Assembly: GCF_003425985.1 (NCBI RefSeq) | Contig: NZ_CP022985.1 | Coordinates: 4,696,001-4,760,000 of the forward strand | DNA: 64,000 nucleotides | From: Mariniflexile sp. TRM1-10 | Lineage (GTDB): Bacteria; Bacteroidota; Bacteroidia; Flavobacteriales; Flavobacteriaceae | Reading direction: 5' to 3' | Translations under genes and position numbers: made by a program | Notes under the pieces: generated by a model | The model's input: the letters and a program-made list of their open reading frames with translations, nothing else | Told to the model about the DNA's origin: nothing | Database searches by the model: none | Part shown: piece after piece, positions 7,390 to 19,581 of the stretch | Layout: every line of letters begins with the position of its first letter | Position numbering within the stretch: the stretch's first letter is position 1

Positions 7390-7976
7390 ACCTAGAATAT
7401 ATCGATGGGCAAACACCTATTGAAGAAGAAGAAAAAGAAGGTCTACTAATAGAAACAATTTCCACTAAAGGTGAATTGGATGAGTTCGAGCAACTCAATA
7501 TTGAAGAGGCTTTACAGTGGGTGTTCAGTAAAAAATTTAAACCCAAACAGGTATTGACAGAAAAATTCATTTGTGATTTACATAAACGCATGTATGGCAA
7601 TATTTGGGATTGGGCTGGTCAATTTAGAAAAACCGATAAAAACATTGGGATTGATAAACACCTAATTCCAATGCAACTTAAAATACTTTGCGATGACACT
7701 TTATTTTGGATAGAAAACAATACCTATCCACCTGAAGAAATAGCCATACGCTTTAAACACCGTTTGGTGAGCATCCACTGTTTTCCTAATGGAAATGGAA
7801 GGCATAGTAGGCTAATGGCCGACATCATTATTGAAAAACTATTCGATAAAGAACCCTTTTCTTGGGGTGCATATAACCTCTCAGAAGCAGGTGATACTCG
7901 TAAAACATATCTAAAGGCCGTAAAACTAGCCGATGTAAATGAGTATCAACCCTTATTGGATTTTGCGAAGTCTTAA
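7380..7976 (+). CDS. Fic protein of the 'mobile mystery protein B' type
   Basis: A 198-residue single-domain Fic protein. The catalytic loop HCFPNGNGRHSR (about 131-142) has the invariant His, GNGR and final Arg. The position usually Asp/Glu is Asn, as I recall for this subfamily. Fic enzymes typically transfer AMP to a protein hydroxyl. No clear (S/T)xxxE(G/N) inhibitory helix is visible within the protein, so the neighbouring HTH gene is the natural candidate for control. The pair sits between two copies of a tRNA-Met 3' end and looks like an acquired toxin-antitoxin-like module. Target unknown. Confidence 0.85.
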   Translation: MGLNLEYIDGQTPIEEEEKEGLLIETISTKGELDEFEQLNIEEALQWVFSKKFKPKQVLTEKFICDLHKRMYGNIWDWAGQFRKTDKNIGIDKHLIPMQLKILCDDTLFWIENNTYPPEEIAIRFKHRLVSIHCFPNGNGRHSRLMADIIIEKLFDKEPFSWGAYNLSEAGDTRKTYLKAVKLADVNEYQPLLDFAKS

Positions 7977-7983
7977 TGTTTTA

Positions 7984-8000
7984 GTGCCCCCTCTCGCTAC
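7984..8000 (+). repeat. Putative attR: duplicated tRNA-Met 3' end
   Basis: GTGCCCCCTCTCGCTAC repeats the tRNA-Met 3' end with one C deleted. It lies 7 bp after the Fic stop codon and is followed, as at the tRNA, by an ACAAGGGCTTCAA hairpin and a TATTCCTA stretch. Confidence 0.65.
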
Positions 8001-8012
8001 CGGTAATGACAA

Positions 8013-8041
8013 GGGCTTCAAAAAATTGAAGCCCTTTTTTT
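8013..8041 (+). terminator. Terminator behind the islet
   Basis: Hairpin GGGCTTCAA / TTGAAGCCC and a T run; a near copy of the tRNA-Met terminator, carried along with the att duplication. Confidence 0.85.
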
Positions 8042-8128
8042 ATCTTTTTTTATTCCTACAAAGTAGCTTGATTAACAAAAGCTGCCTATAAAATACACAA
8101 TATCTTAAAACTAAGCTTTCTTCTAACA

Positions 8129-9133
8129 TTAATCAGTTGTATTTTGCATAAAATCTGGATACCCTTTTTCTGTCCATTCTACAACACGGGCCCGGGTCGC
8201 ACGATTTTTATCGGATAATTCATGTCCTTGTATTTCCTTATAGTCACGTGCATGGTAAATCATGACGGTAGTTTTCCCATCTTCATCTGTGGTGAATGAA
8301 TTATGACCAGGTCCATATCTTTTTAAATCTTCATTTGTATAAAAAACAGGTCCTGGAGATTTATGCCAATTGGAAGCATCCAACAAATCCGCTTCTGCAT
8401 CAATCCATAACAACCCCATACAGTAATTGTGATTGGTAGCACTGGCTGAATAGGTTACAAATATTTTTTCGTTTTTCATAATCACTGCGGGTCCTTCATT
8501 GACATTATATTTCATTTTTTCCCAGCTAAATTCCGGTTCTGTCAAAATCACTTCTGGTCCTGTAAGGGTCGTTGGGTTTTTCATTTCAGATAGTACCAAG
8601 GCTGTACCATGACTTCCACCCCTTACATTTTGTGCCCAAATGAGGTATCTCTTTTCTTTATGTACAAATGTTGTCGCGTCTAATGAAAAAGACTCTTTTT
8701 GGGTTTTTATTTGTCCTGCTTCTGTCCATGCTCCTTTCATGGGGTCTTCCGATGGATTGGATAGTACCCACATTCTGATGTTCCATATATTTTCGGCTTC
8801 TCCTGCAGCAAAATAAATATACCAAATCCCGTCTATTTTATGTAGTTCTGGAGCCCAAATGTGATGCCCCATAACGCCTGTTTTGTGTTTATGCCAAACT
8901 TCTTTTTCTTTAGCTTCTTTCAAACCGTTTATACTATTGGCATTTCGTATAACAATACGGTCATATTCTGGAACTGTGGCTATTAAATAATAGATACCAT
9001 CATCTGTTTTATGTACCCAAGGATCTGCACGCTGTTCAGCAATAGGGTTGTCAAATTCGAATGTTTGCGAATGGTTTTGGAGTGGGTATACAATAGCCAT
9101 TATAACTACGGTAAAGATTCTTAGTAATTTCAT
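8129..9133 (-). CDS. GH43 family glycoside hydrolase, secreted
   Basis: A 334-residue five-bladed propeller enzyme with an N-terminal signal peptide (about 22 residues). It has the GH43 markers: RADPWV with the catalytic-base Asp (about 35), WAPELHKIDGIWYIYFAA, and a later NVNEGPAVI with the likely acid Glu. GH43 enzymes remove arabinofuranosyl or xylosyl units; which one cannot be told here. It is the last gene of a minus-strand carbohydrate cluster and is separated from DUF2264 by 226 bp holding an octamer repeat. Periplasmic location is inferred, because no lipobox is seen. Confidence 0.88.
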   Translation of the reverse strand: MKLLRIFTVVIMAIVYPLQNHSQTFEFDNPIAEQRADPWVHKTDDGIYYLIATVPEYDRIVIRNANSINGLKEAKEKEVWHKHKTGVMGHHIWAPELHKIDGIWYIYFAAGEAENIWNIRMWVLSNPSEDPMKGAWTEAGQIKTQKESFSLDATTFVHKEKRYLIWAQNVRGGSHGTALVLSEMKNPTTLTGPEVILTEPEFSWEKMKYNVNEGPAVIMKNEKIFVTYSASATNHNYCMGLLWIDAEADLLDASNWHKSPGPVFYTNEDLKRYGPGHNSFTTDEDGKTTVMIYHARDYKEIQGHELSDKNRATRARVVEWTEKGYPDFMQNTTD

Positions 9134-9163
9134 GTTTTTATTGATATTAGGTGTTGGGTCTTG

Positions 9164-9233
9164 GTTAGATTGTTAGATTGTTAGATTGTTAGATTGTTAG
9201 ATTGTTAGATTGTTAGATTGTTAGATTGTTAGA
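9164..9233. repeat. Octamer tandem array (GTTAGATT)
   Basis: Eight perfect copies of GTTAGATT (9164-9227) plus a partial unit, in the gap between DUF2264 and GH43. The rest of the gap is AT-rich with short imperfect repeats of 'ATTCAC' type. I see no gene. Confidence 0.9.
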
Positions 9234-9359
9234 AAGATGTTTTTTTTAATGACGACACCTAGACCTTTTCTCGATTCTTTTTCACAATTCACGATTAACA
9301 ATTCACATTAATCGATTCACCTTTCACCTTTCACGTTTTCAGAATTCACGATTCACAAT

Positions 9360-11387
9360 TTAAAACTGGATATTTCTCTCTATACCACCTTTCATTTCCA
9401 TAGTAACAGTGCCATCATTTGCGCTTGTCATTTTTTTGACTGGGAGTAATTCATTATTAGTCCATGTTTCTCCTGACCTTTTCCAAAGCATTAAAGTTGC
9501 ATAAATAGGTGATTTTTTTCCATTTAGAATCTCATTTCTAGTGATATTAATCACTGCGCTTTCCTCGCTTTCTGGGTGTAATCCTTTCGCTTTTACAACA
9601 TCTGTTTTATCCCATCCCAACAAGGGCACCAAGGCTAATTGGTATGCACCATTATCAATAATTGTTATATCATACCCTTTCACATTTCTTTTGGTGACAA
9701 CCATTTCGTTGTTCAATTTAGGCAACGCATAATGTCCTAATCGCATCTCTATAGGATGATTGCTATTATTTTTATCAACTCTTAAAATACCATTCGCTAA
9801 AGGAACATCCGCCAAACTAAATTTAATACTTTCATCGGTTTCCAAAACGACATCTCTGTAATAGATACCGTTTTCAAACTTTTTAAAAGTGAACAATCTA
9901 AAGGCTTCCCACTTATTTTCTTTGTTTTTAACCATATAATTCATGGCTACTTCGCCGTTTTCACCATCGGCTTGCCAAGGAAACGCACTGTTATATGAGA
10001 GTCTATTATAATTTTCTGTAGCCCTGAATCCTTGCCAATCGTCTTCTACTTTTTCATGACACCAAGCACGTATTTCGGAAGCACCAATATTTGGGTAATC
10101 GGTAATTAAAATTTCTGAAGCGCCTTGGTATTTATTATAAACTTTATCCTTTTGAAACTCGGTTTCCCAAGCACCATTGTTTTCTGGGGCTGTCCAGAAA
10201 GGGTTATCATCTGGAATAAGCAACCCTAAAAAAGCTTTTCCCATCCAATACACGCTTCCTCTACAACTATAAACTTGAACAGCTGGCTCAAAAGCACCAT
10301 AAAAACCAAGTGTAGGCACATGATCTTCCATAAAATCGGGATGTGTGAAAAATTGTTTTATCACACCTGATGAAATTCTACGCATCCACCCATAATTTAT
10401 ATTTGAATCGGTTTCCAACCCCATTAATGGAAATGGTATGATGGCTCCTATTCTATAACTAATGCTTCGTCCGTACATGATCATTTCCCCATTTTCGCTA
10501 AACATATAGGGATAATTATCTTTTAAATCATTGAAATTTTCCTTGAATTTCGAAGCGATTTCCGGATAGTATTTATTCCCAATATATTCAGACCATATCG
10601 CACCATACATTTGAAATGCCCACATGCTATAATAATCATAAGCTGGACTATCGTTATACCAACCTTGTCCACGGTAGTGCGTTAAGGATTTTTCTAAATA
10701 TTCTACCAGTAATTTTTCATTGACATCATAACCTTGATCCTTAAAAAAACTTAATACAAAAATGTTAAAGAACTTCCAGTTTGAATCTACCGTAGGGCCA
10801 TCGCCATAGCTCAACATCGCTTTAGCTAATTCATCTTTTTGATGCTGCGGCAACGGTTCCCATAAGACTTCTGGATTAATTAACAGAGACACTGCTAATG
10901 CCCCAAACTCTACTAAATTTTGACTTGGTCCGCCATTTTTAGGTCTAGGAACAATGTAGGACTCGCTTTTTGGGTCGATTAGTTTTCCTATTTGATATCT
11001 GTAATAGTCGGCAACTTTTATTTTGTTTATTGTTAAATTAGGGTTTTCCTTTAAAAGTGGTGCTGCTACAAACAGCGTTCTACATAAACCTTCCAGCTTT
11101 TCGGTAGGAACACGCCTTTCATCATGCGGATAACTTTTTCCGGGTTGCTTAGGGAATTTCATCGGGTCATCTAAACTATTTACATACCCAAAAGCACCCT
11201 CAAGAAGATAAAGTGCCGCATCTTTCCAGTGTTGTTTTGTCATGCCTGTATAAGGGCTCAACTGATAATCTGGATTTACTATTTCAAAAGTCTTATTACT
11301 TGTTTCAATAGAAACATCTTCACTTTGTGCAAATGACCATAGGCACATTAAAAATGTCACTGAAATTAAATTAAGTTTTCTTATCAT
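9360..11387 (-). CDS. DUF2264 family protein, secreted
   Basis: A 675-residue protein with a signal peptide (cleavage after WSFAQ). Conserved-looking stretches are YLLEGAFGYVNSLDDP, GWYNDSPAYDYYSMWAFQMY and MIMYGRSISYRIGA. DUF2264 proteins are (alpha/alpha)-barrel-like and occur in polysaccharide loci of marine and gut Bacteroidota. I recall a link of this fold to beta-glucuronidase-type activity (GH154), but that cannot be verified here. The gene starts 6 bp after the GH2 stop, so the two are surely one operon. Proposed role: a uronic-acid-handling step in degrading a rhamnose/uronate-rich polysaccharide. Confidence 0.82.
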   Translation of the reverse strand: MIRKLNLISVTFLMCLWSFAQSEDVSIETSNKTFEIVNPDYQLSPYTGMTKQHWKDAALYLLEGAFGYVNSLDDPMKFPKQPGKSYPHDERRVPTEKLEGLCRTLFVAAPLLKENPNLTINKIKVADYYRYQIGKLIDPKSESYIVPRPKNGGPSQNLVEFGALAVSLLINPEVLWEPLPQHQKDELAKAMLSYGDGPTVDSNWKFFNIFVLSFFKDQGYDVNEKLLVEYLEKSLTHYRGQGWYNDSPAYDYYSMWAFQMYGAIWSEYIGNKYYPEIASKFKENFNDLKDNYPYMFSENGEMIMYGRSISYRIGAIIPFPLMGLETDSNINYGWMRRISSGVIKQFFTHPDFMEDHVPTLGFYGAFEPAVQVYSCRGSVYWMGKAFLGLLIPDDNPFWTAPENNGAWETEFQKDKVYNKYQGASEILITDYPNIGASEIRAWCHEKVEDDWQGFRATENYNRLSYNSAFPWQADGENGEVAMNYMVKNKENKWEAFRLFTFKKFENGIYYRDVVLETDESIKFSLADVPLANGILRVDKNNSNHPIEMRLGHYALPKLNNEMVVTKRNVKGYDITIIDNGAYQLALVPLLGWDKTDVVKAKGLHPESEESAVINITRNEILNGKKSPIYATLMLWKRSGETWTNNELLPVKKMTSANDGTVTMEMKGGIERNIQF

Positions 11388-11393
11388 TTTAAT

Positions 11394-14501
<3,108 letters not shown>

Positions 14502-14706
14502 TTATAATTTAGTTAATTTAATTAATGAACTATTTTTTTAAATTAGGACTTCGACAGGCTCAGTCTGACATTGGGAATTGTTATTGTTTATTTGTTGATT
14601 CGTTGATTTGGTTTGTTGCCCGTAAACTATTTACTATTGATTATTGTTGATTTGACTACTGACCACTGCCTACTGACCACTGCCCACTGCTGATCGTAAA
14701 ATACGT

Positions 14707-15855
14707 TCAATCTAAAAATCGATACATTTCTGAAGCTGCCAATAAAAAAGCACCCACTCCAAAATCGGCCGTGGAATTAACATCCACTACTTGACCGGGT
14801 ATCGCTTTTTCGCCAATGGGTTGTACATAACCTACGGCGCCATTTTCCTGTAAAGCTGTATTTTTTAAATAATGCCATGCTTTTTTAACCACTGGCAAAT
14901 AGATTTCTTTATCTAAAATGCCCTGATTTATGCCCCATAAAAAACCATAAGTAAAAAAGGCTGTACCGCTAGTTTCTGGTCCAGGTGCGTGTTCTGCATC
15001 CAAAATACTACGCGTCCAGTAACCTTCCTCTTGTTGTGCTTTGGCTAAGACTTTTGCCATATCTTTAAATCGGTTCATATAGTCCTGCTTATATTTAGCA
15101 GTGTTTGGCATGTCTTGAATTATTTTAGCATACCCTGCAAAAACCCAACCATCGCCACGTGCCCAAAAATCTTTTTTGCCATTGGCGCTTTTATGTTTGG
15201 GATATACATATTTAGCATCACGATAATAGAGTTTTGCGTCTTCATCGTACATAATGCTATCGGCATAAGATAAATACTCATTTAATTTTTCCAAGTAAAG
15301 GTCATTACCTGTAACGTTATACATCTTGGTCATGACGGGCATCACCATATACAAACCGTCTGCCCACCACCAATAATCGGTTTGTGGGGTACTCATTTCA
15401 TATTCCATGACCTCTCGCACACGAGCAATTTTAGAGCTATCCTTTTTTCCTGTAATATTATAAAGGTCAATATAAGTTTGAAAACAAATTTGCCAATCTC
15501 CAAATAGCACATAATCGTCTGTTTCGCCATAATCATATTTCCATTCGGATTTATTTTGGGATTTGGCACCCATCCATTCATTTTTAGCTGCCCAAGCTAA
15601 CGAATAATTAAGATAGTCTTTGTTTTTAGTTATTTTGTAAGCTTCCATATTTCCTGTATGGTATGCCGCAACATTCCAAAAAGCATTGCCAAGATCGGAA
15701 TGGTTTTCCTGCCAATGTGTATTAACTTTATGAATTATTGAAATCACTTCTTTCTTTGATTGGTTCATTGCTTTTTCTCTTACAGCACTACTACAGCTAA
15801 CAAAAAGTAATGTAGCTATTATGGCATTTGAAAAAAGCAGTATTCTTAAATTCAT
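14707..15855 (-). CDS. GH105/GH88-like unsaturated uronyl hydrolase, lipoprotein
   Basis: A 382-residue (alpha/alpha)6-barrel enzyme with a lipoprotein signal (LLFVSC, Cys21). WWWADGLYMVMPVM carries the likely catalytic Asp (about 166) and FWARGDGWVFAGYAKI matches the conserved W-RG-GW segment. Family members hydrate the unsaturated 4,5-uronic acid that a polysaccharide lyase leaves at the non-reducing end. That fits with the BNR_4 protein upstream, which could be such a lyase. The 205-bp gap to GH2 contains only low-complexity and short repeated sequence. GH105 rather than GH88 is my preference but is not proven. Confidence 0.85.
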   Translation of the reverse strand: MNLRILLFSNAIIATLLFVSCSSAVREKAMNQSKKEVISIIHKVNTHWQENHSDLGNAFWNVAAYHTGNMEAYKITKNKDYLNYSLAWAAKNEWMGAKSQNKSEWKYDYGETDDYVLFGDWQICFQTYIDLYNITGKKDSSKIARVREVMEYEMSTPQTDYWWWADGLYMVMPVMTKMYNVTGNDLYLEKLNEYLSYADSIMYDEDAKLYYRDAKYVYPKHKSANGKKDFWARGDGWVFAGYAKIIQDMPNTAKYKQDYMNRFKDMAKVLAKAQQEEGYWTRSILDAEHAPGPETSGTAFFTYGFLWGINQGILDKEIYLPVVKKAWHYLKNTALQENGAVGYVQPIGEKAIPGQVVDVNSTADFGVGAFLLAASEMYRFLD

Positions 15856-16253
15856 ATGGAAATATTTAGCCCCCTAACCCCCGAAGGGGGAACCTCATAC
15901 TGGGTTCTAAGGGTTATGTTTAACTGTTTATTCGTTTATTTGTTTGATGCTTGACAAGGGTTTCGACTTTAGTTTATCTTGAGCATTATCGAAAATGAAA
16001 ATATATTTTTATTTGAAGATAAAAGCGTAGCTTACGAAAGGCTCCTGACATCTTCCTCTTAACCTAATGACATTGCCCTTGGCTTGGCTCATAATTCTGA
16101 ATTCAGGATATGGTACCGCATTAATCTTCATTGGTGTTTATCTCACAAATTTTATTTTCATTGGTGTTCGATGATTATCAATTATGTTTCCTAATTATAG
16201 CGATTTCATAGTTTTCTTTATTGGTTTATAGTTGGTATTAATTTATTATGAGG
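15856..16253. other. Intergenic gap with dispersed repeats
   Basis: No gene. Near 15867-15900 lies a palindromic CCCCCTAACCCCCGAAGGGG element with a trailing ACTCATACT-like tail, also found at about 37165-37200. The remainder is AT-rich with short fragments (for example TTCGAC-type) that also occur near 14550. No terminator or promoter is convincing. Confidence 0.5.
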
Positions 16254-17588
16254 CTAATCAATGAATCTTTTGAGGTTTTTCACCGTTAAAATCTTTATTT
16301 CTGAAGCTTTCTTTTCAGCCACACCTTCCCCATCTATTTGAGTGACGTTTTGTAAAAAAACATGGAGTTCTTTTTTGTTTTTCCATAGGGCGATATCGTA
16401 ATTGGGTTCCCACTGCCCTACACCCTGCTCACTTAAATCAACCACCTTCCAGGGCAATTCATCATTTAAAAAAGAATAAGCCAAAGACACTTTATTGCCT
16501 CTTTCTTCATCTCTAAAAAGTATGGACACCAATGTTTGGTTTTTAGTATCCTCAATTAAAATATCCGGACGTGCGATAGGAATCTTTTTTGTGCCACCGC
16601 CACCTAATGAAAACGGCGTTTTTCTAAAACCTGCATTAACCTTCTTCCATTTATTATTTTTTAAATAAACCATTTGGTATTGCGGAATCATTCCTTCGTT
16701 GAAGTAAGTAACGATATAGGGATTGCCATTGCTATCGGTACTCATAGCTGTTTGATTGATGAGATTGCTGTTTTGAGGGATTTTCCAAGCCATTTCAGCT
16801 GAGGCTAACGTGATTGGTAATTTGTAAACTTCCCCGGTAGATTTTTCCCAAGTTTTGCCACCATCTTTAGAGAGCGCATAGCATAAATCGTGATTGGTTT
16901 CTACGCCCCAAGTTTCTCTCCAAACCCAAGATATATGGATAACGCCATTGGCATCTACACATGCTTGCCAATAAGCGCTTCGTTTATCTTCACCGTCAAT
17001 AAGATTGCTTTGTAATTGCGACCACTTTTTAGTGCTAATATCATAGGAATTAATCACCAGATTGCCTCTTCCAGATTCACCAGACCTATAGAAAAAAACC
17101 AAATTTCCGTTTGGCAGATTATAAAATTCCGGGTAGGTTACTTTATCTTCCTGAAAGCCCGTCATAAGCATTTCCTCACCGAGTTCTAACCCTAAAGGTT
17201 CTTTACTTATAGCATACCTTAGTTTGGTGTTATGGTGGTCCCAACTTACATGTAAATACCCTGAACCATCAATAGCGATACTAATACTATTATGGGCATC
17301 TTTTATATTTCCTTTATAGGGGGTTTTTAATGTAGTCCAGTTGGAGGATTTAATGTGCCGCTTTCCTAAAATCAAAGAGCCTTCTTGATTGTAATATGCA
17401 GTAAATTGAAAGTCTTTATAAGTAGTCAGTGCATTTTTTCTAAATTTCACCGTGTTTACGGAATTGCTACCCCATCCATTACCTACAGATGTGTATGATA
17501 TGTTTTTGGTACACGCCACCAAACACATGCTGCACAAAGCTAATAGCAAATAATTTTTTAAAGATAAAATCAATTTATTTTTCTTCAT
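16254..17588 (-). CDS. BNR_4 repeat lipoprotein, possible polysaccharide lyase
   Basis: A 444-residue predicted seven-bladed propeller with a lipobox LVAC (Cys26). The conserved DAHNSISIAIDGSGYLHVSW (His99-Asn100) and the later SAYWQACVDANGVIHISWVW are typical BNR_4 blades. Ulvan lyases PL24/PL25 and related rhamnose-uronate lyases have this fold, so a lyase feeding the GH105 enzyme is plausible. However, BNR_4 also includes uncharacterised hydrolase-like proteins. It is the first gene of the minus-strand cluster and is preceded by a good promoter. Surface or periplasmic anchoring through the lipid is expected. Confidence 0.75.
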   Translation of the reverse strand: MKKNKLILSLKNYLLLALCSMCLVACTKNISYTSVGNGWGSNSVNTVKFRKNALTTYKDFQFTAYYNQEGSLILGKRHIKSSNWTTLKTPYKGNIKDAHNSISIAIDGSGYLHVSWDHHNTKLRYAISKEPLGLELGEEMLMTGFQEDKVTYPEFYNLPNGNLVFFYRSGESGRGNLVINSYDISTKKWSQLQSNLIDGEDKRSAYWQACVDANGVIHISWVWRETWGVETNHDLCYALSKDGGKTWEKSTGEVYKLPITLASAEMAWKIPQNSNLINQTAMSTDSNGNPYIVTYFNEGMIPQYQMVYLKNNKWKKVNAGFRKTPFSLGGGGTKKIPIARPDILIEDTKNQTLVSILFRDEERGNKVSLAYSFLNDELPWKVVDLSEQGVGQWEPNYDIALWKNKKELHVFLQNVTQIDGEGVAEKKASEIKILTVKNLKRFID

Positions 17589-17652
17589 TAATAAAAGTCC
17601 AATTTTATGAGCGCTTGAAAAGCTTTTGTTGATAATTACACATAATAAGTGT

Positions 17653-17683
17653 CAAAATTACATTTTTAAAACTAATTGTTCAA
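17653..17683 (-). promoter_or_regulatory. Promoter of the carbohydrate cluster
   Basis: On the minus strand TTG (17683-17681), a 20-bp spacer, TAATTTTG (17660-17653), 64 bp before the BNR_4 start codon. Confidence 0.6.
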
Positions 17684-18065
17684 ATATCGACATATTAATT
17701 AATTGTTAACGTAACCAATTCAGCAAAAAAGGGGGTATAAAATGTTCAATTTTTAATATAAAAGTGCATTAATAACTTATGTACACATGATTTTATGCGA
17801 AAGAGTCCAAATTTACATTTAAAAAACACAAGCAGCAATCTACTCTCCCAAGAAACATAAAAGCCAAAAATGTTATCTGTTAACTAGTAAATTAACAGAA
17901 AAAAACAACCGTTTATGATATCCATTATTTCTATAAAAAATCTTTTTCAGAAAATCAATTCGATACAAAATATATACTACATTAGTCGGCGCTTTTACAA
18001 AACAACAAAGCGTTATAAAAAAGAAAACCAATCATCAACTTTTATTCACTAAACCAAATTGAACC
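17684..18065. other. Divergent intergenic region, BNR_4 gene / nhaD
   Basis: Very AT-rich, no gene found. It separates two divergent transcription units. I see no convincing nhaD promoter, although several TA-rich blocks lie within 100 bp of its start. Confidence 0.4.
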
Positions 18066-19364
18066 ATGTATATTCTTCTAGCTATTACCTTTATAATTGG
18101 CTATATTTTTATAGCCTTCGAACACCCTTTTAAAATAGACAAAGCGGCATCTGCAATTCTTACGGGTGTTCTTTGCTGGGTTATTCTTGTTTTAGGGCAA
18201 GACTCTATTTTTCAAACCACACCAGAACCTCATTTTATTGATGAATCTATTTTGCATCATTTAGGTGAAATATCCCAAATTCTATTTTTCTTATTAGGTG
18301 CTATGACCATCGTTGAGTTAATCGACACCCATGGTGGTTTTCATATTATCACTGAAAAAATCAAAACAACCAACCGTATAAAATTATTATGGATTATTGG
18401 TTGTGTTACTTTTGTTTTATCGTCTGTATTAGATAACCTAACGACCACCATCGTTATGGCTACGCTGCTTAAAAAACTAATGAAGGATAAAGAAGATATT
18501 TGGTTTTTTGGCGGTATTGTAGTTATTGCGGCAAACGCCGGAGGAGCATGGTCGCCAATTGGTGATGTCACTACCATTATGCTATGGATTGGAGGTCAAG
18601 TAACCGCTATTAACATCATTAAAGAAGTATTATTGCCAAGTATTATTTGCTTAATCGTGCCACTTATAGTATTATCTTTTATAAAAAAAGGAACCATTAC
18701 AAAAACAGCTAGTTTGGGCTATGAAGGTACACATGCACCAATTACAAGTTCGTTTGAAGCTTCATTAATACTTTGGTTAGGTGTAGCTGGCCTTTTATTC
18801 GTTCCCGTTTTTAAAACACTTACACACTTACCTCCTTTTATGGGAATCCTTTTAAGTTTGGGTGTTTTGTGGGTTGTAACCGAAATTATTCACAAAAACA
18901 AAACCACAGAACACCGTCATAATTTATCGGTTGCACATGTTGTTAGAAAAATAGATACCCCAAGCGTACTCTTCTTTTTAGGTATTTTATTGGCTGTAGC
19001 TAGTTTACAAACCGGAGGCCATTTAGCAGAAGTTGCCAAATTACTAAGCGACACCTTTGGAAATATTTATATCATCAACATCATTATAGGTTTCATGTCT
19101 TCTATTGTAGATAATGTGCCACTTGTAGCTGGTGCCATGGGTATGTATCCTTTATCACTATATCCTCAAGACCATGAATTCTGGGAACTTTTAGCGTTTT
19201 GTGCAGGTACCGGAGGTAGCACCTTAATTATTGGGTCGGCAGCAGGAGTTGCCATTATGGGCATTTTAAAAATAGACTTTCTATGGTATTTGAAAAAGAT
19301 TAGTTGGTTAGCCGTTATTGGATATTTAGCTGGTGTTTTAACATACTATCTTTTGAATTTGTAG
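18066..19364 (+). CDS. nhaD: Na+/H+ antiporter NhaD
   Basis: A 432-residue inner-membrane protein with about 11-12 hydrophobic segments, of the ion transporter superfamily. Characteristic stretches: EISQILFFLLGAMTIVELID, VLDNLTTTIVMATLLKKL, VVIAANAGGAWSPIGDVTT and GFMSSIVDNVPLVAGAMGM, with Asp/Asn/Thr residues buried in membrane segments. It exchanges Na+ (or Li+) for H+ and is usual in marine bacteria. It stands alone, divergent from the polysaccharide cluster. Length and motif order match the family. Confidence 0.93.
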   Translation: MYILLAITFIIGYIFIAFEHPFKIDKAASAILTGVLCWVILVLGQDSIFQTTPEPHFIDESILHHLGEISQILFFLLGAMTIVELIDTHGGFHIITEKIKTTNRIKLLWIIGCVTFVLSSVLDNLTTTIVMATLLKKLMKDKEDIWFFGGIVVIAANAGGAWSPIGDVTTIMLWIGGQVTAINIIKEVLLPSIICLIVPLIVLSFIKKGTITKTASLGYEGTHAPITSSFEASLILWLGVAGLLFVPVFKTLTHLPPFMGILLSLGVLWVVTEIIHKNKTTEHRHNLSVAHVVRKIDTPSVLFFLGILLAVASLQTGGHLAEVAKLLSDTFGNIYIINIIIGFMSSIVDNVPLVAGAMGMYPLSLYPQDHEFWELLAFCAGTGGSTLIIGSAAGVAIMGILKIDFLWYLKKISWLAVIGYLAGVLTYYLLNL

Positions 19365-19468
19365 TTAACAAAGTCGTTACGAGGCATGAAGCAATCCCCT
19401 AATGCTTGCTTTAAAGGCCTGCTGTGTGAAGTTCGTAACCTAGGCTGTAAGGAACTTTACACAGCAAC

Positions 19469-19549
19469 GTGGATTTTTATTATATTCGTGAACATATAAA
19501 CAATATAACTACAATTGTATTCCTATTTATTGTGGTTATATGGTTGTTG
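19469..19549 (+). repeat. Cassette leader, copy 1
   Basis: An 80-bp leader that is nearly identical to copies at 21150, 22458 and 23818. It holds TATATTCG (19481-19488, promoter-like) and a hairpin ATATAACTACAAT (19503-19515) / ATTGTGGTTATAT (19529-19541). The hairpin's right arm runs into ATGGTTGTTGG. It differs from copy 4 by one base. Upstream, this copy lacks the further about 77 bp that copies 2-4 share. Confidence 0.9.
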
Positions 19550-19581
19550 GCTGTCATTATAAAAACAACATCACGAAATTG

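Noticed and set aside
9164..9233. CRISPR-like array
   Set aside because: The repeat unit is 8 bp with no spacers and no cas genes nearby; it is a simple tandem repeat. The same applies to the heptamer arrays.
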